DNA of 64,000 nt. Origin: Cycas panzhihuaensis. Its lineage: Eukaryota; Cycadophyta. Location: contig CM041465.1 in assembly GCA_023213395.1 (NCBI GenBank), positions 137,957,741-138,021,740 on the forward strand, given 5' to 3'. The stretch's first letter is position 1. Every line of letters starts with the position of its first letter. The position numbers were made by a program, and so were the translations under genes. This document shows positions 46,401 through 58,991 of the stretch, in pieces. The notes below the pieces were generated by a model. The model did not search any database. It had not been told where the DNA came from and was given only the letters and a program-made list of their open reading frames with translations.

Positions 46401-46705
46401 ATTACACAATATACAATTTGAGTTGTTAATGGAAGACTCTTTTGCAATGTTCTATTAAATCTCTTTTGAATCTCTTGTGTGCTTTATTGCATCTACTGTT
46501 TGCTTACTTTATTAAATATTTTGCTTGCACTTTTCCTCTAAGTAATATGTATTGCTCATTATATCTTCCTCTCCTAAACAAGATGTTCTATTTGAGTCTA
46601 AGCTATCATAAACTAACACAACAAGATCTTTCAAGACATTCCAAAAGGGCACTAGAGTTAATGAGCATGCAATACAGTTAATACTAGGAGTTGCACTAGT
46701 CAACA

Positions 46706-47560
46706 TCTAACCTTACAGACACCCACACCACTTCAAGAAGGAAATACAACAAATCGCCAAGAATTTGTTACAACAAGGAGCTATTGTGGCCAATTCCAGT
46801 TCTTTTCTATCACCAGTTATTTTGATCAAAAAGAAGGATGGGTCACATCGGATGTGTGCTCGCTATCTTGCTCTCAACAAGTTAACAATCAAGAATAGGT
46901 GTCCAATGCTATGGATTGACGTTTTGTGAGATGAACTACATGGTGCTAAGAACATCTCTAGGATTGATCTTGCTTCAAAGACATGCATAAAACAACTTTA
47001 TAGACACATCAAGGCTTATTTGAGTTTTGGGTGATACCATTTGGGTCAAGTTAATGAATCAATAACATTCCAATGCACCATGAACATGGTGGTTAAACCA
47101 TTTATCAAGAAACTTGCCCTACTATTCTTCAATGACATTTTGATTTATAGCCAAACATTAGACAAATACTTGGAGCATTTGTAGGAAGTTTTGCAAGTCT
47201 TGGAAGAAAACCAATTCTTCACAAATAAATCCAAATCCACCTTTGGACAAATAGAACTAGAATATTTGGGGCATATCATCACCCAAGACAGAGTAAAGAA
47301 GGATCCTAAAAAAAGTCCAAGCCATCGTGAATTTGCCCACGTCAAATAATATCGCAAGTGCCAGATATTTTTTGGGGGCAGTTGGATTTTTGTGACACTT
47401 CATAAAAGGATATGCAATCATAATAACACCATTAACGAGCCTCACAAAGAAGGGAGCTTTCATATGGCACCAACCAGTAGAACAAGCTTTCCAAGGATTG
47501 AAGAATGCCATGCTCACTACCTGCTTTAGCTACACAAGACGTAAGAGAACCGTTTGTTTT
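46706..47560 (+). pseudogene. Chromovirus reverse transcriptase (46.7 kb element)
   Basis: PYRHPHHFKKEIQQIAKNLL, then [32 protein letters not shown] and RIDLASKTCIKQL are the finger and palm blocks. The catalytic block reads LALLFFNDILIYSQTLDKYL at 47112-47170, so the first Asp of YVDD is Asn (FFND). Then EYLGHIITQDRVKKDP follows. Expected Asp is also lost in CVDYRALN, here CARYLALN. Two stops and a frame change near 47310. Confidence 0.75.
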
Positions 47561-48900
47561 GGAATGTGATGCTTAAGGAGTTGGATTAGAAGCAATTTTG
47601 CTTTAGAACAAGCAACCCATAGCTTACGAAAGTCAGACACTAAATTCAAGAAAACAACTAAAACATATTTACAACAAGGAAATGCTTACAATTATGCATG
47701 CCATCCACCAATGGCAACAATACTTAGTAAGGAGCAAATTCTTCGTTAAGACTGATCATGACAGACTTAAGTATTTCTTGAATCAAAGGTTTTATCAAAC
47801 AAGTAACAAAAATGGGTAAGCAAATTGCAAGCTTTCAACTTTAGTATCATCTACAAGAAAGGGAAAGAGAATGTGGTGGTAGATCCACTAACTAGGAATC
47901 CAAAGCAACCCACCCTTTGGGCAATTTCAATGGCCACACATAGTTGGACACACGAGTTGGTACAAGAATACTAGAAAGATCGAGGGCACAACATATACTC
48001 TAAAAAATCCAAGCAAGAACACAAACAAAATACAGATTATGGACTGATTTAATTTTGCATAGGGGGAAGATCTTTGTCCCTCATACATCAACACTCGAGG
48101 AGAAGTTCATTCAAGAAGTTCATGTGACACCATTATTAAGGCATAGGGATCAACAAAATGTATTTCCAAGTCCATAATATATTTTTCTCGAAAAGTTTGA
48201 AAGTAGATGTCTACAAGTTTGTATTAGAATGCAGCACTTGTCAAAGAACAATAGCAAAAATATTAGAATTCTAAGATCACTTTACCCGTTACATATACTA
48301 GAACAAAAATGGGAGGAAATATCAATGGATTTTATAATAAGTCTATTGAGATAAGGAAGTAAGGACTTGTTATTTATAGTAGTGGATCAATTGGCTAAGT
48401 ATACACACTTTAGAGGTACTTAGTCCATAGTTAAGGCTAGTCAGATTGTCAATCTATTTATTAAAGGATTTTGTAGACTACAGGGTTTTCCCAAAGTGAT
48501 AGTAAGTGATCTAATCTAAAATTCATGAACAACTTTTGACATGAGATGTTCCACCAGGGAGGTACTAAGCTCACAATGAGCATAGCCTATCATCCACAAA
48601 TAGAAGCAGTGAATAAATGTTTGGAAGGCTATCTTCAGAACTTTTCACCTAATAAGTAACAACATTAGCATAAGTGGTTATATCCAACTGAATGGTGGTA
48701 CAATACCACCTATCACACCTTGGTCAAGATGACTCTTTTAGGCATTATATGGTTATAAACCCCTATCTCTCCTCCCATGGGCCAATAACTCCTTGTACTT
48801 GTTGTATAGGACCAACAACAATAGTTGGCTCAGATAGTACAAATTTTGAAGGAGTATTTCAACTTAGCAAGGAACCATATGCAATAAAAAGTTGATTTGC
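47560..48900 (+). pseudogene. Chromovirus RNase H and integrase (46.7 kb element)
   Basis: The RNase H is partly readable at 47530-47900 (HQWQQYLVRSKFFVKTDHDR-like block near 47710). The integrase has GKIFVPHTSTLEEKFIQEVH near 48065, EEISMDFIISLL near 48316, LFIVVDQLAKYTHFRGT near 48370-48420, and GFPKVIVSDLI near 48487, with the first two catalytic Asp positions kept. The third acidic region is disrupted (about 48600). ALYGYKP marks the core end near 48745. Confidence 0.65.
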
Positions 48901-49157
48901 ATAGATTAGAAAGGCTGTTTGACAAAGGAGGTGGGTTTTTTTTAATGCTTCAACTATATAAATAATTTACGCTAAAGCAGGCAAGGAGGTTTAAATTGTG
49001 GCCACAATTTTATGGGCCTTATTAGATCTTGGAGAACGTACAAGAGGTAGTCTACCAACTTGATCTACTACTTAACAACAAAGTGCACAATGTATTGCAC
49101 GTCTCTTGTGACAATACTTCCCATGATAATCAAGACAATACTTCCCATATTAGACGA

Positions 49158-49330
49158 AGAAGGATAGTTTACTATAGAACCTGAAGCCATTATCCATATT
49201 CAAACTAAGCAGCTTTGCTCTAAGAAGATTTGTGAGTATTTGATTAGGTGGAAAGGACTCAACAAGGAAGATGCCACGTGGGAATCTGAAGCATGGTGCC
49301 AACAACATTCTCACATTTCCATGTTTTGAA
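49158..49330 (+). pseudogene. Chromodomain at the integrase C-terminus
   Basis: After EPEAIIHIQTKQLCSKKI the sequence reads CEYLIRWKGLNKEDATWESE, a clear chromodomain with the aromatic residues Y, W and W in place, ending at a TGA at 49327. In chromoviruses this module directs integration towards methylated-histone chromatin. One stop lies just before it (after DEEG). This is the feature that classes the element as a chromovirus. Confidence 0.85.
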
Positions 49331-49340
49331 GGCAAAATAT

Positions 49341-49829
49341 GTTTTCAACAGGGAGAACTTATAACATTTCTTTTGAATGCATAACTAGGCTCTACTCTTA
49401 ATACTTTGTTCTTTATTTTTCTCTCTTAATTTTGGTTGGATGCCTTTCTCAAAACCAACTTCTATTTTTAAATTTTACTTCACCTGTATATGGGGCATCC
49501 TATCCCTATTGTAAGGCATCATTAGAAGATTATCCAATTTGCTATTTTCGGCCCTACCTGCGATTTGTTTTGGGAGGACACCCCATGTTAAAAAGGGGAC
49601 GTATTGTGGTGTTCAATAATTGTAAGTTTTTGACATTTTATAAATAATATTGAACTGTTATTATTGTCTTTGTGATTAGTATTTTTAATTAATCTTTGAG
49701 ATTTGGTTATTTTACTTTAGCAATTGTCATCATATCACATGGTATATTTGGATTTGCTTTGCTAAATAGCATAGATCCGTGTTTTCAATTGCTTTTCATG
49801 TGAATGCCCACTATGATTCCTATAGATTG
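49341..49829. other. Unassigned, possible LTR remnant
   Basis: Between the chromodomain and the copia gag. Two purine tracts (49349-49356 and AAAAAGGGGACG at 49590-49601) could each mark the start of a 3' LTR, but I found no second copy in the window. No coding motif. Confidence 0.3.
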
Positions 49830-50160
49830 CCTTTGTGTTAAAGAGTTTGCCCTAGTCATATGAGAAGTTTGTCATAGTTTGACAATAATGAGAAACTCAA
49901 GACAATCACTTTTAATGAACTTGAGGGTTTGCTATTACAACAAGAGTAGTTGTTGAAAGAAAGTAATAAAGGCAAAACATTTGGTGCATATGCAATAAAG
50001 TACAAAGGGCATAAGCTCTTTATTTAGAAGAAGAATGTTGCTCCCAAGGAACATAATGCTTAGAAGAAGGGTCTTAAGTTCTTTAAAGGGCTAGGTAAAT
50101 CAAGAGTATGTTATTACTGTGATAGACCTAGGCACTTTAGAAAAGACCGTAGAAAGTTGT
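49830..50160 (+). pseudogene. copia gag C-terminal part with zinc knuckle
   Basis: SLPQSYEKFVIV matches the copia gag (UBN2-type) block LPESYENFV. Near 50111 the knuckle reads CYYCDRPRHFRKDR: C-x2-C-x4-H-x4-R, so the last zinc ligand Cys has become Arg. Several frame changes lie between. Confidence 0.65.
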
Positions 50161-50282
50161 AATATGATTAATAGAAATAGTATGATTAGTTGAAATAGCA
50201 AAAGAAACAACGGTTTGGTTCTTTTTTTGGTCATTCTTCAAGTAAGGATGAAAAGGAATGACTCTTCATACCAATTTAATAG

Positions 50283-50907
50283 TTGAGGTATAATTTTGAT
50301 GAAGCTTGTTATATTGATTCAAGTGTTGCTATACACATGGCATACAAGTTAGAATGGTTTAGACACGTGTGGGAGGCTAAAAGTCAATTTGTTATACTTG
50401 GTGACGACTCCATACTACAAGCTGAAGGAATTGGCTTGGTCTTTATAATTACACCAAGTGGTGAGAGTACTTACATCAATGACATTTTGTGTGTACCTAG
50501 ACTAATGAAGGATATGATCTTTATTAGTCAAATTAAGAAAAATAACATGAGTGTTCATTTTGAACATGGCAAATATATAATCAAAGATAGTAATGGAAAA
50601 GTCGTAGCAATAGGTATAGAAGAAGATGGCCTTTATAAGTCGAAAGGCAGAAATGTGAATCAAAGAGCATTTACTACTAATATAACTCAGAAGAATCATT
50701 CACGGCTTAGATGCATGGGACATTTGAATTAGTCTTGTATTTGGTTGATGCTTAAATTGAATATGGTACATGGCTTACCAAGACTTGAAATTGAAAATTA
50801 TCTATGTGAACCATGTATAATGATCAACATCAAGAGAAATTTGAAAGAGGTAAAGCCTTAAGAGCAAAAGAGAAATTGGACTTATATCCACTATGATATT
50901 TGTTGAC
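50283..50907 (+). pseudogene. copia protease and GAG-pre-integrase
   Basis: Open for 149 codons from 50283. Protease: YIDSSVAIHM (family IDSGATHHM, so catalytic-loop Gly is Ser), then FVILGDDSILQAEGIGLVFI and YINDILCVPRLMKDMIFISQ. The pre-integrase follows: RLRCMGHLN (RLGH degenerate), then CEPCIM, part of the integrase finger. It ends at the TRIM insertion in the HYDIC block. Confidence 0.75.
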
Positions 50908-51689
50908 TGTTAGATTGGTTAAGTGTTAACCACATACTTACATTAATGTAAATGTGGTTAATTAGTGAGTTGATTAGTTGAATGGCCACGATTAACGAAG
51001 AGTTGCATCTCTTTAGATGGACGTACCATACAAGTTTGTATATATATACCAACCCTTAGATTGGATGTATCATCTCATTATAGTGCAATCAACGTAACGA
51101 TTGATTTGGCTTAGTGGGCTTTTTCCTGAAACGGTTTTTCGACATAAATCTAGTGTACTATTCTTTGTTGTTTGATGCTTGTTACGTATGTTGAAGATTT
51201 GGATGTATGTTGTGCATGTTAAACCATTCACAATCTTAACATGGTATCAGTGCAAGCATCAAACAATAAAGAATAGTACATAGGATATACCTAGGGAAAC
51301 TCTTTTGGAAAATACTGCCTTCGCTTGGAGATTTCTAATTGAAGCCTAATTCCTTACATTTCCATTAAAGGGGATGCTAGAGTGGTTAAGTGTTAACCAT
51401 ATAGTTAATTAATGTAAATATGGTTAATTAATGAGTTGATTAGTTAAATAGCCATGATTAACGAAGAGTCGCATTTCTTTATATGGATGTACCATATGGG
51501 TTTATATATATTCCAAGCCCTAGGTTGGACTGTAATGAATGTAATGATTGATTTGGCTTGGTGGGTTTCTTTCTCAAGAGGGTTTTTCTACATATATTCA
51601 GTGTATCATTCTTTGTTATTTGATGCTTGTTGTGTATGCTAAAGATCTGGATGTATGTTGTGCATGTTAAACCATTTACAATCTTGGCA
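50908..51689 (+). mobile_element. TRIM (terminal-repeat retrotransposon in miniature)
   Basis: LTR1 50908-51241 (334 bp) and LTR2 51375-51689 (315 bp) start TGTTAGATTGG / TGCTAGAGTGG and end CTTAACA / CTTGGCA. Between them are only 133 bases: a PBS TGGTATCAGTGC at 51242-51253, a short non-coding middle, and a purine tract TAAAGGGGA at 51366-51374. Total 782 bp, no coding capacity: the definition of a TRIM. The flanks TTGAC and TGAAC are a diverged target duplication. The host integrase frame resumes right after (TRSLGGAK). Confidence 0.9.
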
Positions 51690-52230
51690 TGAACTAATAC
51701 TAACAAGATCACTTGGAGGTGCAAAATAACTTTTTACCTTGATGCTTTCTCGAGGAAAGCATGGGTTTATTCCATAATGAGAAGTCACATGCCTTTGATA
51801 TTTTCAAAGAATTTAAAGAGAAGGCTAAAAATAAAAGTGCACTGGTTGAAAATCCTTAGATCTAATAATAGTGGTGAATACACCTCTAAAGAATTTGATC
51901 AATGTTGTAAGAATCATGGAATCAAAAAGTAGTTCACAACTATATATACACCATAGTAAAATAAAATGACAGGAAGGATGAATATGACTCTTATTGAAAA
52001 TGCCAAGTTAATATTGAATGCCAAGAGTTTACTAGATTCGACAAGAGCTATGATGCAACAATTTACTTGACGAACAAGAGTCCTATAAAGGTTGTTAGGA
52101 ATGTGATGCTTGAGGAGGCTTGGATAGACAGAAAGCCTACAATGAGCCCTCGTAGAATCTTTGAGTGTATAGGATGCATACACATTCCAAAGGAGAAACA
52201 ATAAAAATTTGATTAAGAAAATTTAAATTG
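51690..52230 (+). pseudogene. copia integrase core
   Basis: After the TRIM: TRSLGGAK, then in another frame SRKAW and FDIFKEFKEK near 51795, then LRSNNSGEYTSKEFDQCCKN near 51857 (D of SDNGGEY is N) and HGIK, TIYTPQ, GRMNMTLIENAKLILNAKSL. The catalytic Glu region near 51985 is present (LIEN). Role when active: cDNA integration. Confidence 0.75.
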
Positions 52231-52639
52231 CATTTTCGTTTGGTATAATGAGATGGGCAAAACTTATTGAGTGTACAGGTGAAAAATCAAAATGGTGCAC
52301 ACAACTTGTGACGCCATATTTGAAGAAAGTGACAAGGAGAAAACCCTAGGTTCATTGCAAGTTAGGCAGGAGAAAGGAAAATAAATCAAGAAACAACTAT
52401 AATCAAGTTTTTTTAGAGAATTTGTCAGGTCGAAATCGTAACCGATCAATGCATTAGTTGATACTATTGATGAAGAGGAGGGATTTGAGGATGTTAAATC
52501 TGAAATCATTTTGCCATCAAAGAGGTTGCTCAAATGGTATCTGAAAATAATTGTTGATGCATAGTCACTTGAGACACAAGGTAAGTAAAAATCCAAGATG
52601 AGACCTATATAAGGGTCAATTATGCTCTTATGACATAGG

Positions 52640-54190
52640 TGCTTAATGCAAAAAAGGCTTCCACTTTTAAGGGGGCAAATTCAGAGAAAAAGTGGAAAGA
52701 TGTTATAGATGTTGAAATCTGAGCAGTGAGCAAGAATAAAACTTGGGATTTAGTATAATTTCTCAAAGGAAAATGTGCAATTGGATGTAGACGGGTTTAT
52801 ATGACCAAATTCATATAAAATGGCTCGATTGAAATATAAAACTAGATTAGTGGCTAAAGGCTTCAAGTAGAAAGGAGGAGTTGATGATCAGGAGACGTTT
52901 GCTCTAGTAGTAAAAATGATGACTATAAGGATCATACTTGCTTTCAATTCCTAATTTAAATGGAAATTACGCTAGTTTGATATGAACAGTATTCTCCTTA
53001 ATGGAGATTTGAAAGAAGAGGTCTATATGGAGTAGCCACTTGGATATGCAGAGGAGGGTAAGGGATATTTGGTATGTCCCCTCTAAAAAAGGCTTTGTAT
53101 GGCTTAAAGTAGCTTATTAAAGCCTGGTATTTTTAAAATTGATGATTGTTTTCATAAGAATGGATTTAAAAATTCGTTAGTTGATTCAAACTTGTATATA
53201 AAGGTTCATGATGGAAGATTTGTGACCTCCATGCTCTTGTATGCTGGTGATTTAGTCATAACAAGCAATGATACCTCAATTGTAAAAGACTTAAAAGAAG
53301 ATTTGAAGAACACTTTTAAAATGATTGATCCTCGACTACTCCATTATTTCCTCAAATTAGAAGTTTGGTAAAGACCTAGTAGGATATCCATTTTACATAC
53401 TAAATACACATGGAAAATTTTGGAAAAATTCAGAATGGAGGACTACAAGCCTTCGTTGATCCCAATGGAAGCATGGACAAAGTTATTAGCTTAAGATGAA
53501 GGGAAGGTGTATATGGCAATTTGTATGCATAAAAAGTTAAAAGTTACATTTATTTGATTACAACTAAACCTAATATTATTTATGCAATAGGCATGGGATC
53601 CAAGTTCATGATAGAACTAAAGCAAAGCCATTAGAAAATTAGAAGGAGGATTTTGAGATACTTGTAGGAAACACTATAGTATGGACTTGAGTTTACCCAC
53701 AACAATAATTTTGTCTTGGAGGGTCTTTTTTATTTAGATTAGGTTAGATGCATTGACAGTAGAAGGTTCATTTTTAGATACTATTTTAGTTTTAGATTAG
53801 TTATTGTAACTTGGAGCAACAAAAAACAACCCAATGATGTCATTTCTTTTACTAAAGCACAGCATAATGCTGTAGTTGTAGCATGCGAAGCCATCTAGTT
53901 AAAATTGTTTCTTGGTGATTTAGGTTTTTATTAGAAAGGCATTACAAAGTTGGACCATTATAATTCAAGTACATTGAAGATAGCCAAGAATCTAGTGTTT
54001 TATGCATGAAACATATTGAGGTGCATTATCATTTTATTAGAGAGAAGACTCAAAATGGGGAGATTGAGTTGATTTACAAGCCTATTAATGAAAAGTTGGC
54101 ACACATCTTCACCAAATTATTGGCACAAGACAAACTTGAGAAGTTTAGAGATGGTATTAGTGTTAAAGCCAATGAAATAAATATTAAGGG
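52640..54190 (+). pseudogene. copia reverse transcriptase and RNase H
   Basis: RT blocks: [31 protein letters not shown] near 52822-52870, FDMNSILLNGDLKEEVYME near 52976, and SLVDSNLYIKVHDGRFVTSM then LLYAGDLVITSND at 53233-53270, where YVDD is YAGD, so catalytic Asp is lost. LKNTFKMIDPRLLHYFLKLE follows. The RNase H part (53540-54180) is recognised by AWDPSS, ATKNNPMMSF and the end block YKPINEKLAHIFTKLLAQDK (family ADIFTKPL). Many stops. Confidence 0.8.
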
Positions 54191-54497
54191 GAGTGCTAGA
54201 ATTAATGTTCGCTTGGGTCATAATTTAATGTTATGAGTCCTAGTGGTTAAGCGAGTCCTTGATGGGTTAGTTTGAACCATGTGTTATTGAGAGTTACCAA
54301 AGTCTTTAGTGGGCGCATGACACGAGTTAGGATAATTACCACTCTAATGGATAGTTATTCGGCCAACACTTGTATTTATATCTATATCATACTTTGTATC
54401 ACACAATTCAATATTAATGGAAAATATTTGAAGATAGACTAATTTTACTACAAAATCTTTGTTTGTTGTTCTATTATTAACTCATTTTTTTCTTACA
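54182..54497 (+). repeat. copia 3' LTR with polypurine tract
   Basis: The purine tract TATTAAGGGGAG (54182-54193) is followed by TGCTAGAATTAATG, the likely LTR start at 54194. The right end is uncertain; TTCTTACA near 54490-54497 is a candidate terminus. No 5' LTR is available for comparison. Confidence 0.5.
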
Positions 54498-55690
54498 TAG
54501 ATAATACTTGGTGGGAGTGAGAGTAGACAAACTCAATATTATAGGTTGTAGCTTATCTTCAAGGTAAATTTTGATGTAAAAAATTAAATACTATAATCTA
54601 AAGCATAGTATCCTAACACTAGTTTGACAAAATGACAAAATACAGTTGCCAATTTAAAAATCAAATTAGTAATTAGATTAAACTTACGACTAAAAGGAGG
54701 TTATTGATAAATTACAACTAATTGTTAGGAAGGGTTTAATGAACTAGGTTTAGGTTAATGAGACATGGAAGTTTGGCTGAATGCTTGAATGTTATATAAT
54801 GTTTGAATGCTCACATGTTATGAAAAAAGGAAGAAAGAATAAAATTTTAAGTCAAAGAATATTTCTAATAAAAAAATTTCACTAAGATATTTTAAAACAT
54901 AAATTTTATAATATTTATACGAAAATATTTTTCATTATTATATTTTAGACTAGGTTGGGTGTTGGGGCGCATCACTTAGTACTACATTTTGATGTAAAAA
55001 ATGTTCCAAATTGGACTTCTAGGGGACTTATAGGGGTGAATGGGATGAAAGGGTGACAAATTCCAACAAACCAGAAATTGATTCTCTCTTCAAGACTCAA
55101 CATCTTTAAAGAAAAAAAGAAAAATAGATTTAATATTTAATTTATAACTTCACAAGAAATATAAATATAAGCATACTAGGCAAAATCAAGTTGATCTATG
55201 TTAGTGATTGGTGTGCATTTTTGCATATCAATTTGGCGAGGGTCCTTTGAGTGTTGGGTGTTTTTGTTTTCGTGCGAAGATAAATGGGCATGATAGGGAT
55301 CAACCCCTATGCGTACCATAGTGAATTGAATTTACTATTAACTTTGTATTTCTTTTCTTGTGTTCGTTGCATGAGAACGAATACAAGGTAGAATGGGATG
55401 AAGCAGGGTCTGAGGTGAGTTAGATATGAATGCAAGGAGAGGTATGCGCTCTGGAGTGCAAACGTGGAAACGTGGAAAGAAATGCAAACGGAGGCCACCT
55501 GCGCTTGGGTTTCTGAATACTAACGATTGCAACGGATGCAGGGAAAGCAATTAGGTCAAAATCTGAGTAGAGGCCAAGGATTTTAAGGATGAGGGACCTA
55601 GAGGAGCGTTGAGTTTGTAAGGAAAAAAAAGATAAAAAAGACTGGAAGAAAATTGGATGATTTATCTCCGTAATCGATCTGGAAAGAATT
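54498..55690. other. Unassigned AT-rich stretch
   Basis: No motif recognised. Short minus-strand frames at 55338-55743 overlap each other and have low-complexity Ser/Leu/Phe composition, so I do not call them genes. Part of it could be the leader of the minus-strand LTR remnant that follows. Confidence 0.35.
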
Positions 55691-55900
55691 GGCTCGATAC
55701 CAATTGTAGGGTCCCGCCACTCCAAAGATACAACGGGGACCATGTTCTAGAAAAATTGGCTCCAAATGGAGATGCACGAGGGCAGAATAATACAAAGAAC
55801 AAATATTTGATGCCCATTCCCTAAGGCTGCAACCCTTATAAGTAGACACCCGCTAACACCCACATGGTGTGGTTGGCTTCCTAGCCATCTTGGGCCACTA
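55691..55900 (-). repeat. Minus-strand LTR end with PBS
   Basis: The minus strand reads ...GGACCCTACA, AT, then TGGTATCGAGCC (55691-55702), the tRNA-iMet-type PBS with one change from TGGTATCAGAGC-like sites. A TATA-like CTTATAAGGG lies about 130 bases upstream (near 55834-55843). So an LTR ends at 55705. Its start above 55900 was not found. Confidence 0.5.
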
Positions 55901-57971
55901 CAGGGTTAGTAAAATCAGTGAGGTCAGTGATCAGGGGTCAATGGAATCGACATGAGGTTAGGGATTTGAGTTAGGACATGTGCCCAAGATGGATTTTCAA
56001 ACCAACACGGAGATGAAATTATGTTCATACCTTTCAAGGTTGTGCCATTGAATTTGCAACCTTCCAAATTCGTGGGAACAACTTGAGAACTATTCATTAA
56101 AAAGTTTGTAATCCTCTTATTCGATGATGTGGTATTATCGAAGATTGCTTTTTCAGGCTAAGCAGGTGTTGTCCATGCTGCATCAATTTGGCTAAGAAAG
56201 AATAAACTATTTGGGGCTTTGCCTGCCCGCAATAGTAGTTCAGGTTGATGAGACGGAACATTAGAGCAATCAAAAGTTGATCTAACCCAGTAACCTCTTG
56301 CAACATGGAGCCCTTTCCTGGTTAGCTTCATCCTGCAGATGATTTGTTTGAGACTTTCACACAAAGAAGCCTCATTCTAACAAGAATTTTTGAGAGTTAC
56401 TTCCATTAGACTGGAGTTCTTGGAAGTGTCATTGGGGTTACAGTCATTGAAACCAAAAAAGTCATTTGCTTCAAGAACAAAAATGATGACAGTGAGTGGT
56501 TAAGAGCTATAGATGTTCGCCATATGCTGTGTTTTAGTGATAACATCTACAAATAACATTACTTCCCAAACTGATCGCCCAGCTTGAAGTATCATCTGAC
56601 CCAATTGGTGCTTGCTTAATGGGGCATAGAAACGATGGGAAAATACCATAACAAGGACCAGACTGCACCATTAGGACATACAAAGGCATAGTCAGCAAGG
56701 TGTGTGTGTTATCTGGAATTTTTATTGTTAAGTGATTGCTACCATTAGATTTCTAATTTAGCAGATTCAGGACATACTTTGTTTTTGTCTTTGAACAACA
56801 TAGTGCTTAGAGATAAATAGAGGCCGCATGGGAAGAATGCATTCTTGCACAACACTTCTTTTCATAGATCAATAGGGATTTACTCGTAGAAGGGCAGAAT
56901 TTTCATCCTGCCTAATTATGAATTTGGAATGGGGATTGCCATTCACACCCTATTGGCGGTCACAAAGGATTTGGGAAAAACATGTTTGAACATAAGAATT
57001 CATTTTTATCATGCCAGTTTTTGTATGAGGATAAAAAACAGTAAGTTAAGAAATTTGTCAAACGAATGTTCCCTATCCTGAGCCAACAAGTTATTGAATG
57101 TTTCTGTTTGTGGATTTGACTTTAGATTAGATTAAATGAGTCCTATAGGTGGCCCGACAAACTCCAGCTAGTGGTTAGATGAGAAATATGCAATTGCTGA
57201 TTGAATCACTAAGCGCACAAACTTCCTGGCCAAGTGGACCATACAAAGCCTCTCTTGTGACATAATGCTTTTTTACTTATGGGAACATAAGTGTCTTAAG
57301 GGTTCCACCTATCACCCTCAGATTCATGTGCAAACATGTATACGATAGAAGACTTGGAAGAGTGTGTTCAACACTTGCTTGTAAAATGACTAGTTTTATA
57401 GTGTTCTTACATAAATTTGTAAGAATATCTCTAGTTGCATCGATTTGAGGCCTTGTTTGGATTTGGGGCTTATATGAACATTTCTTGGCAGAAGTGTAAT
57501 ACGATTTACTCACAAGAGAATGCACTGATGACATGGTGAAAGAGTCAACGCAGAGTTGGTGCCAAGACTTGGGAGGCCTCTCTTGACCTTCACTTTGATG
57601 ACCAATTCCATTCATATTGTGATGATTTAATGTGCAAATAAAATAACTATGATGTGGTTAGGTGGCTATTGCACCCAACATGATTATAGAAGAGACTTTA
57701 AGTTGCAGTTGCAAACTCTTGCAATTTATCTTGTTCTTTGGATTTTTTCAAGATCAGTTGTTCCTCTGACAAATATGACCCTTATTTGGGTTGATTTGCT
57801 AGCTTAGCCCTGGAGTAGACTCAGATGTGGATTCTTCTGTTCCACCTGCTTGTATAAATATTGTTGTGTATGAGATTTGTGGTATAAATATTAATGCTTT
57901 AATAATGACATTGATTTAAAAAAAGAAAAAAGCTATGGAAATTAGATGTCCTAACTGCGATGTTGTTGTGT
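55901..57971. other. Unassigned stretch
   Basis: No recognised protein, terminal repeat or RNA gene. Open frames (e.g. 57277-57615, minus, 112 codons) have no motif I can name and no neighbour to support them. Confidence 0.35.
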
Positions 57972-58188
57972 GCAACAGTACCACATATATCCTCTTTATC
58001 TGTTTCAGTTGTAAAAGTTAGATTAAACTCAATAGTTGTAAGATGGCTTGGATTCAGAACAAGGCAATCTGTGAAGACTTGAAGTTGTAGCATATATATC
58101 CTTTTTATCTACTTCAGCTGTAAAAGTTAGACTAAATAGTGCAGTAACAAGGTCGTTTGGATTCAAACCAAGGCAATCTGTTAATACT
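57972..58188. repeat. Tandem duplication, about 109-bp period
   Basis: Two diverged copies share blocks such as CATATAT-CCT-TTTATCT, GTAAAAGTTAGA (58011 and 58120) and AAGGCAATCTGT (58060 and 58169). No coding function is apparent. Confidence 0.75.
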
Positions 58189-58991
58189 TAATTGTGCAAA
58201 AAGACTCTCTGAGAGTAATGTGGCCATTCATTTTGTAGTTAGCACGACTGTCAGAAGTGTAGCAAGAGTCTTGCTTATTCAGTATTGATTTGAAAATTTG
58301 GCATAGCAAAGAGTAAAGCTGCTGTTGCATTGAAATAAATAAATAAGACTTAGAAAAGAGATGTTCCACCTTCAGTTTCCAGAGGCAAAATTGTGTTGTT
58401 AATACTTGTTGGTGATGTTGTATATTTATACATAGACTTTCTATTAGCATTCAAAATGTTTTAAGGTGCATTTGTATGTTGTGAAGTATTGGGATTTCCT
58501 ATTGCAAATGTTCACACTGAGCAATTGTGTTTTCAGGCATTCTTGAAAATGAAACCCTAAAAGATTTTGAGTGCAACAGATTATTTTCATGAGGAAATGT
58601 TTTGCTAAAGCGGGGATTGAAATATACTATTTGACATTTCCATGGAAGATTTGGCCCAAAACTTATTTGCAGTGGCAAGTAGGGTATACAGAGCTGTGTA
58701 GTATTAATTCACAGTTGCACACGTTACATGATACTTCAAAATCATCACACAATATTTTGTGAGGGGCAGCTTTTAAATACTGTGTTTTAATTCAAAATCT
58801 GATCTGTTTACATAGAAAATTTAAAATATGACAGGTTATAAAGAAAATTCGGAAATATATAGACCTACAAAATAAAATAACAATTCTCTACATAGAAATA
58901 GAAATATAAATGGAAGTATATTAATGTTCTCAAATGATCGAAACAGTCAATGGTACTGGAGAAAAGATGTCCTGCATACAATACATGGATA
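58189..58991. other. Unassigned stretch
   Basis: AT-rich, stops in all frames. Nothing recognised. Confidence 0.35.

Larger units (their letters stand above)
46706..49340 (+). mobile_element. Chromovirus pol fragment with chromodomain
   Basis: RT, RNase H, integrase and chromodomain follow in order on the plus strand. It begins abruptly at 46706 in the RT N-terminus and has no gag or protease attached. A purine-rich CAGGGAGA (49349-49356) just after the stop could be the polypurine tract, but no LTR could be paired with 49360-49830. It is better preserved than the 20233-26634 element and belongs to a different lineage by sequence. Confidence 0.75.
49830..54497 (+). mobile_element. Ty1/copia element, 5'-truncated, with nested TRIM
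   Basis: Gag end, zinc knuckle, protease, GAG-pre-integrase, integrase, RT, RNase H and 3' LTR follow in copia order on the plus strand. The 5' LTR and gag start are missing; the first readable block is SLPQSYEKFV at 49840. A TRIM occupies 50908-51689 inside the integrase. Many nonsense codons, again often TAG. Confidence 0.85.
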
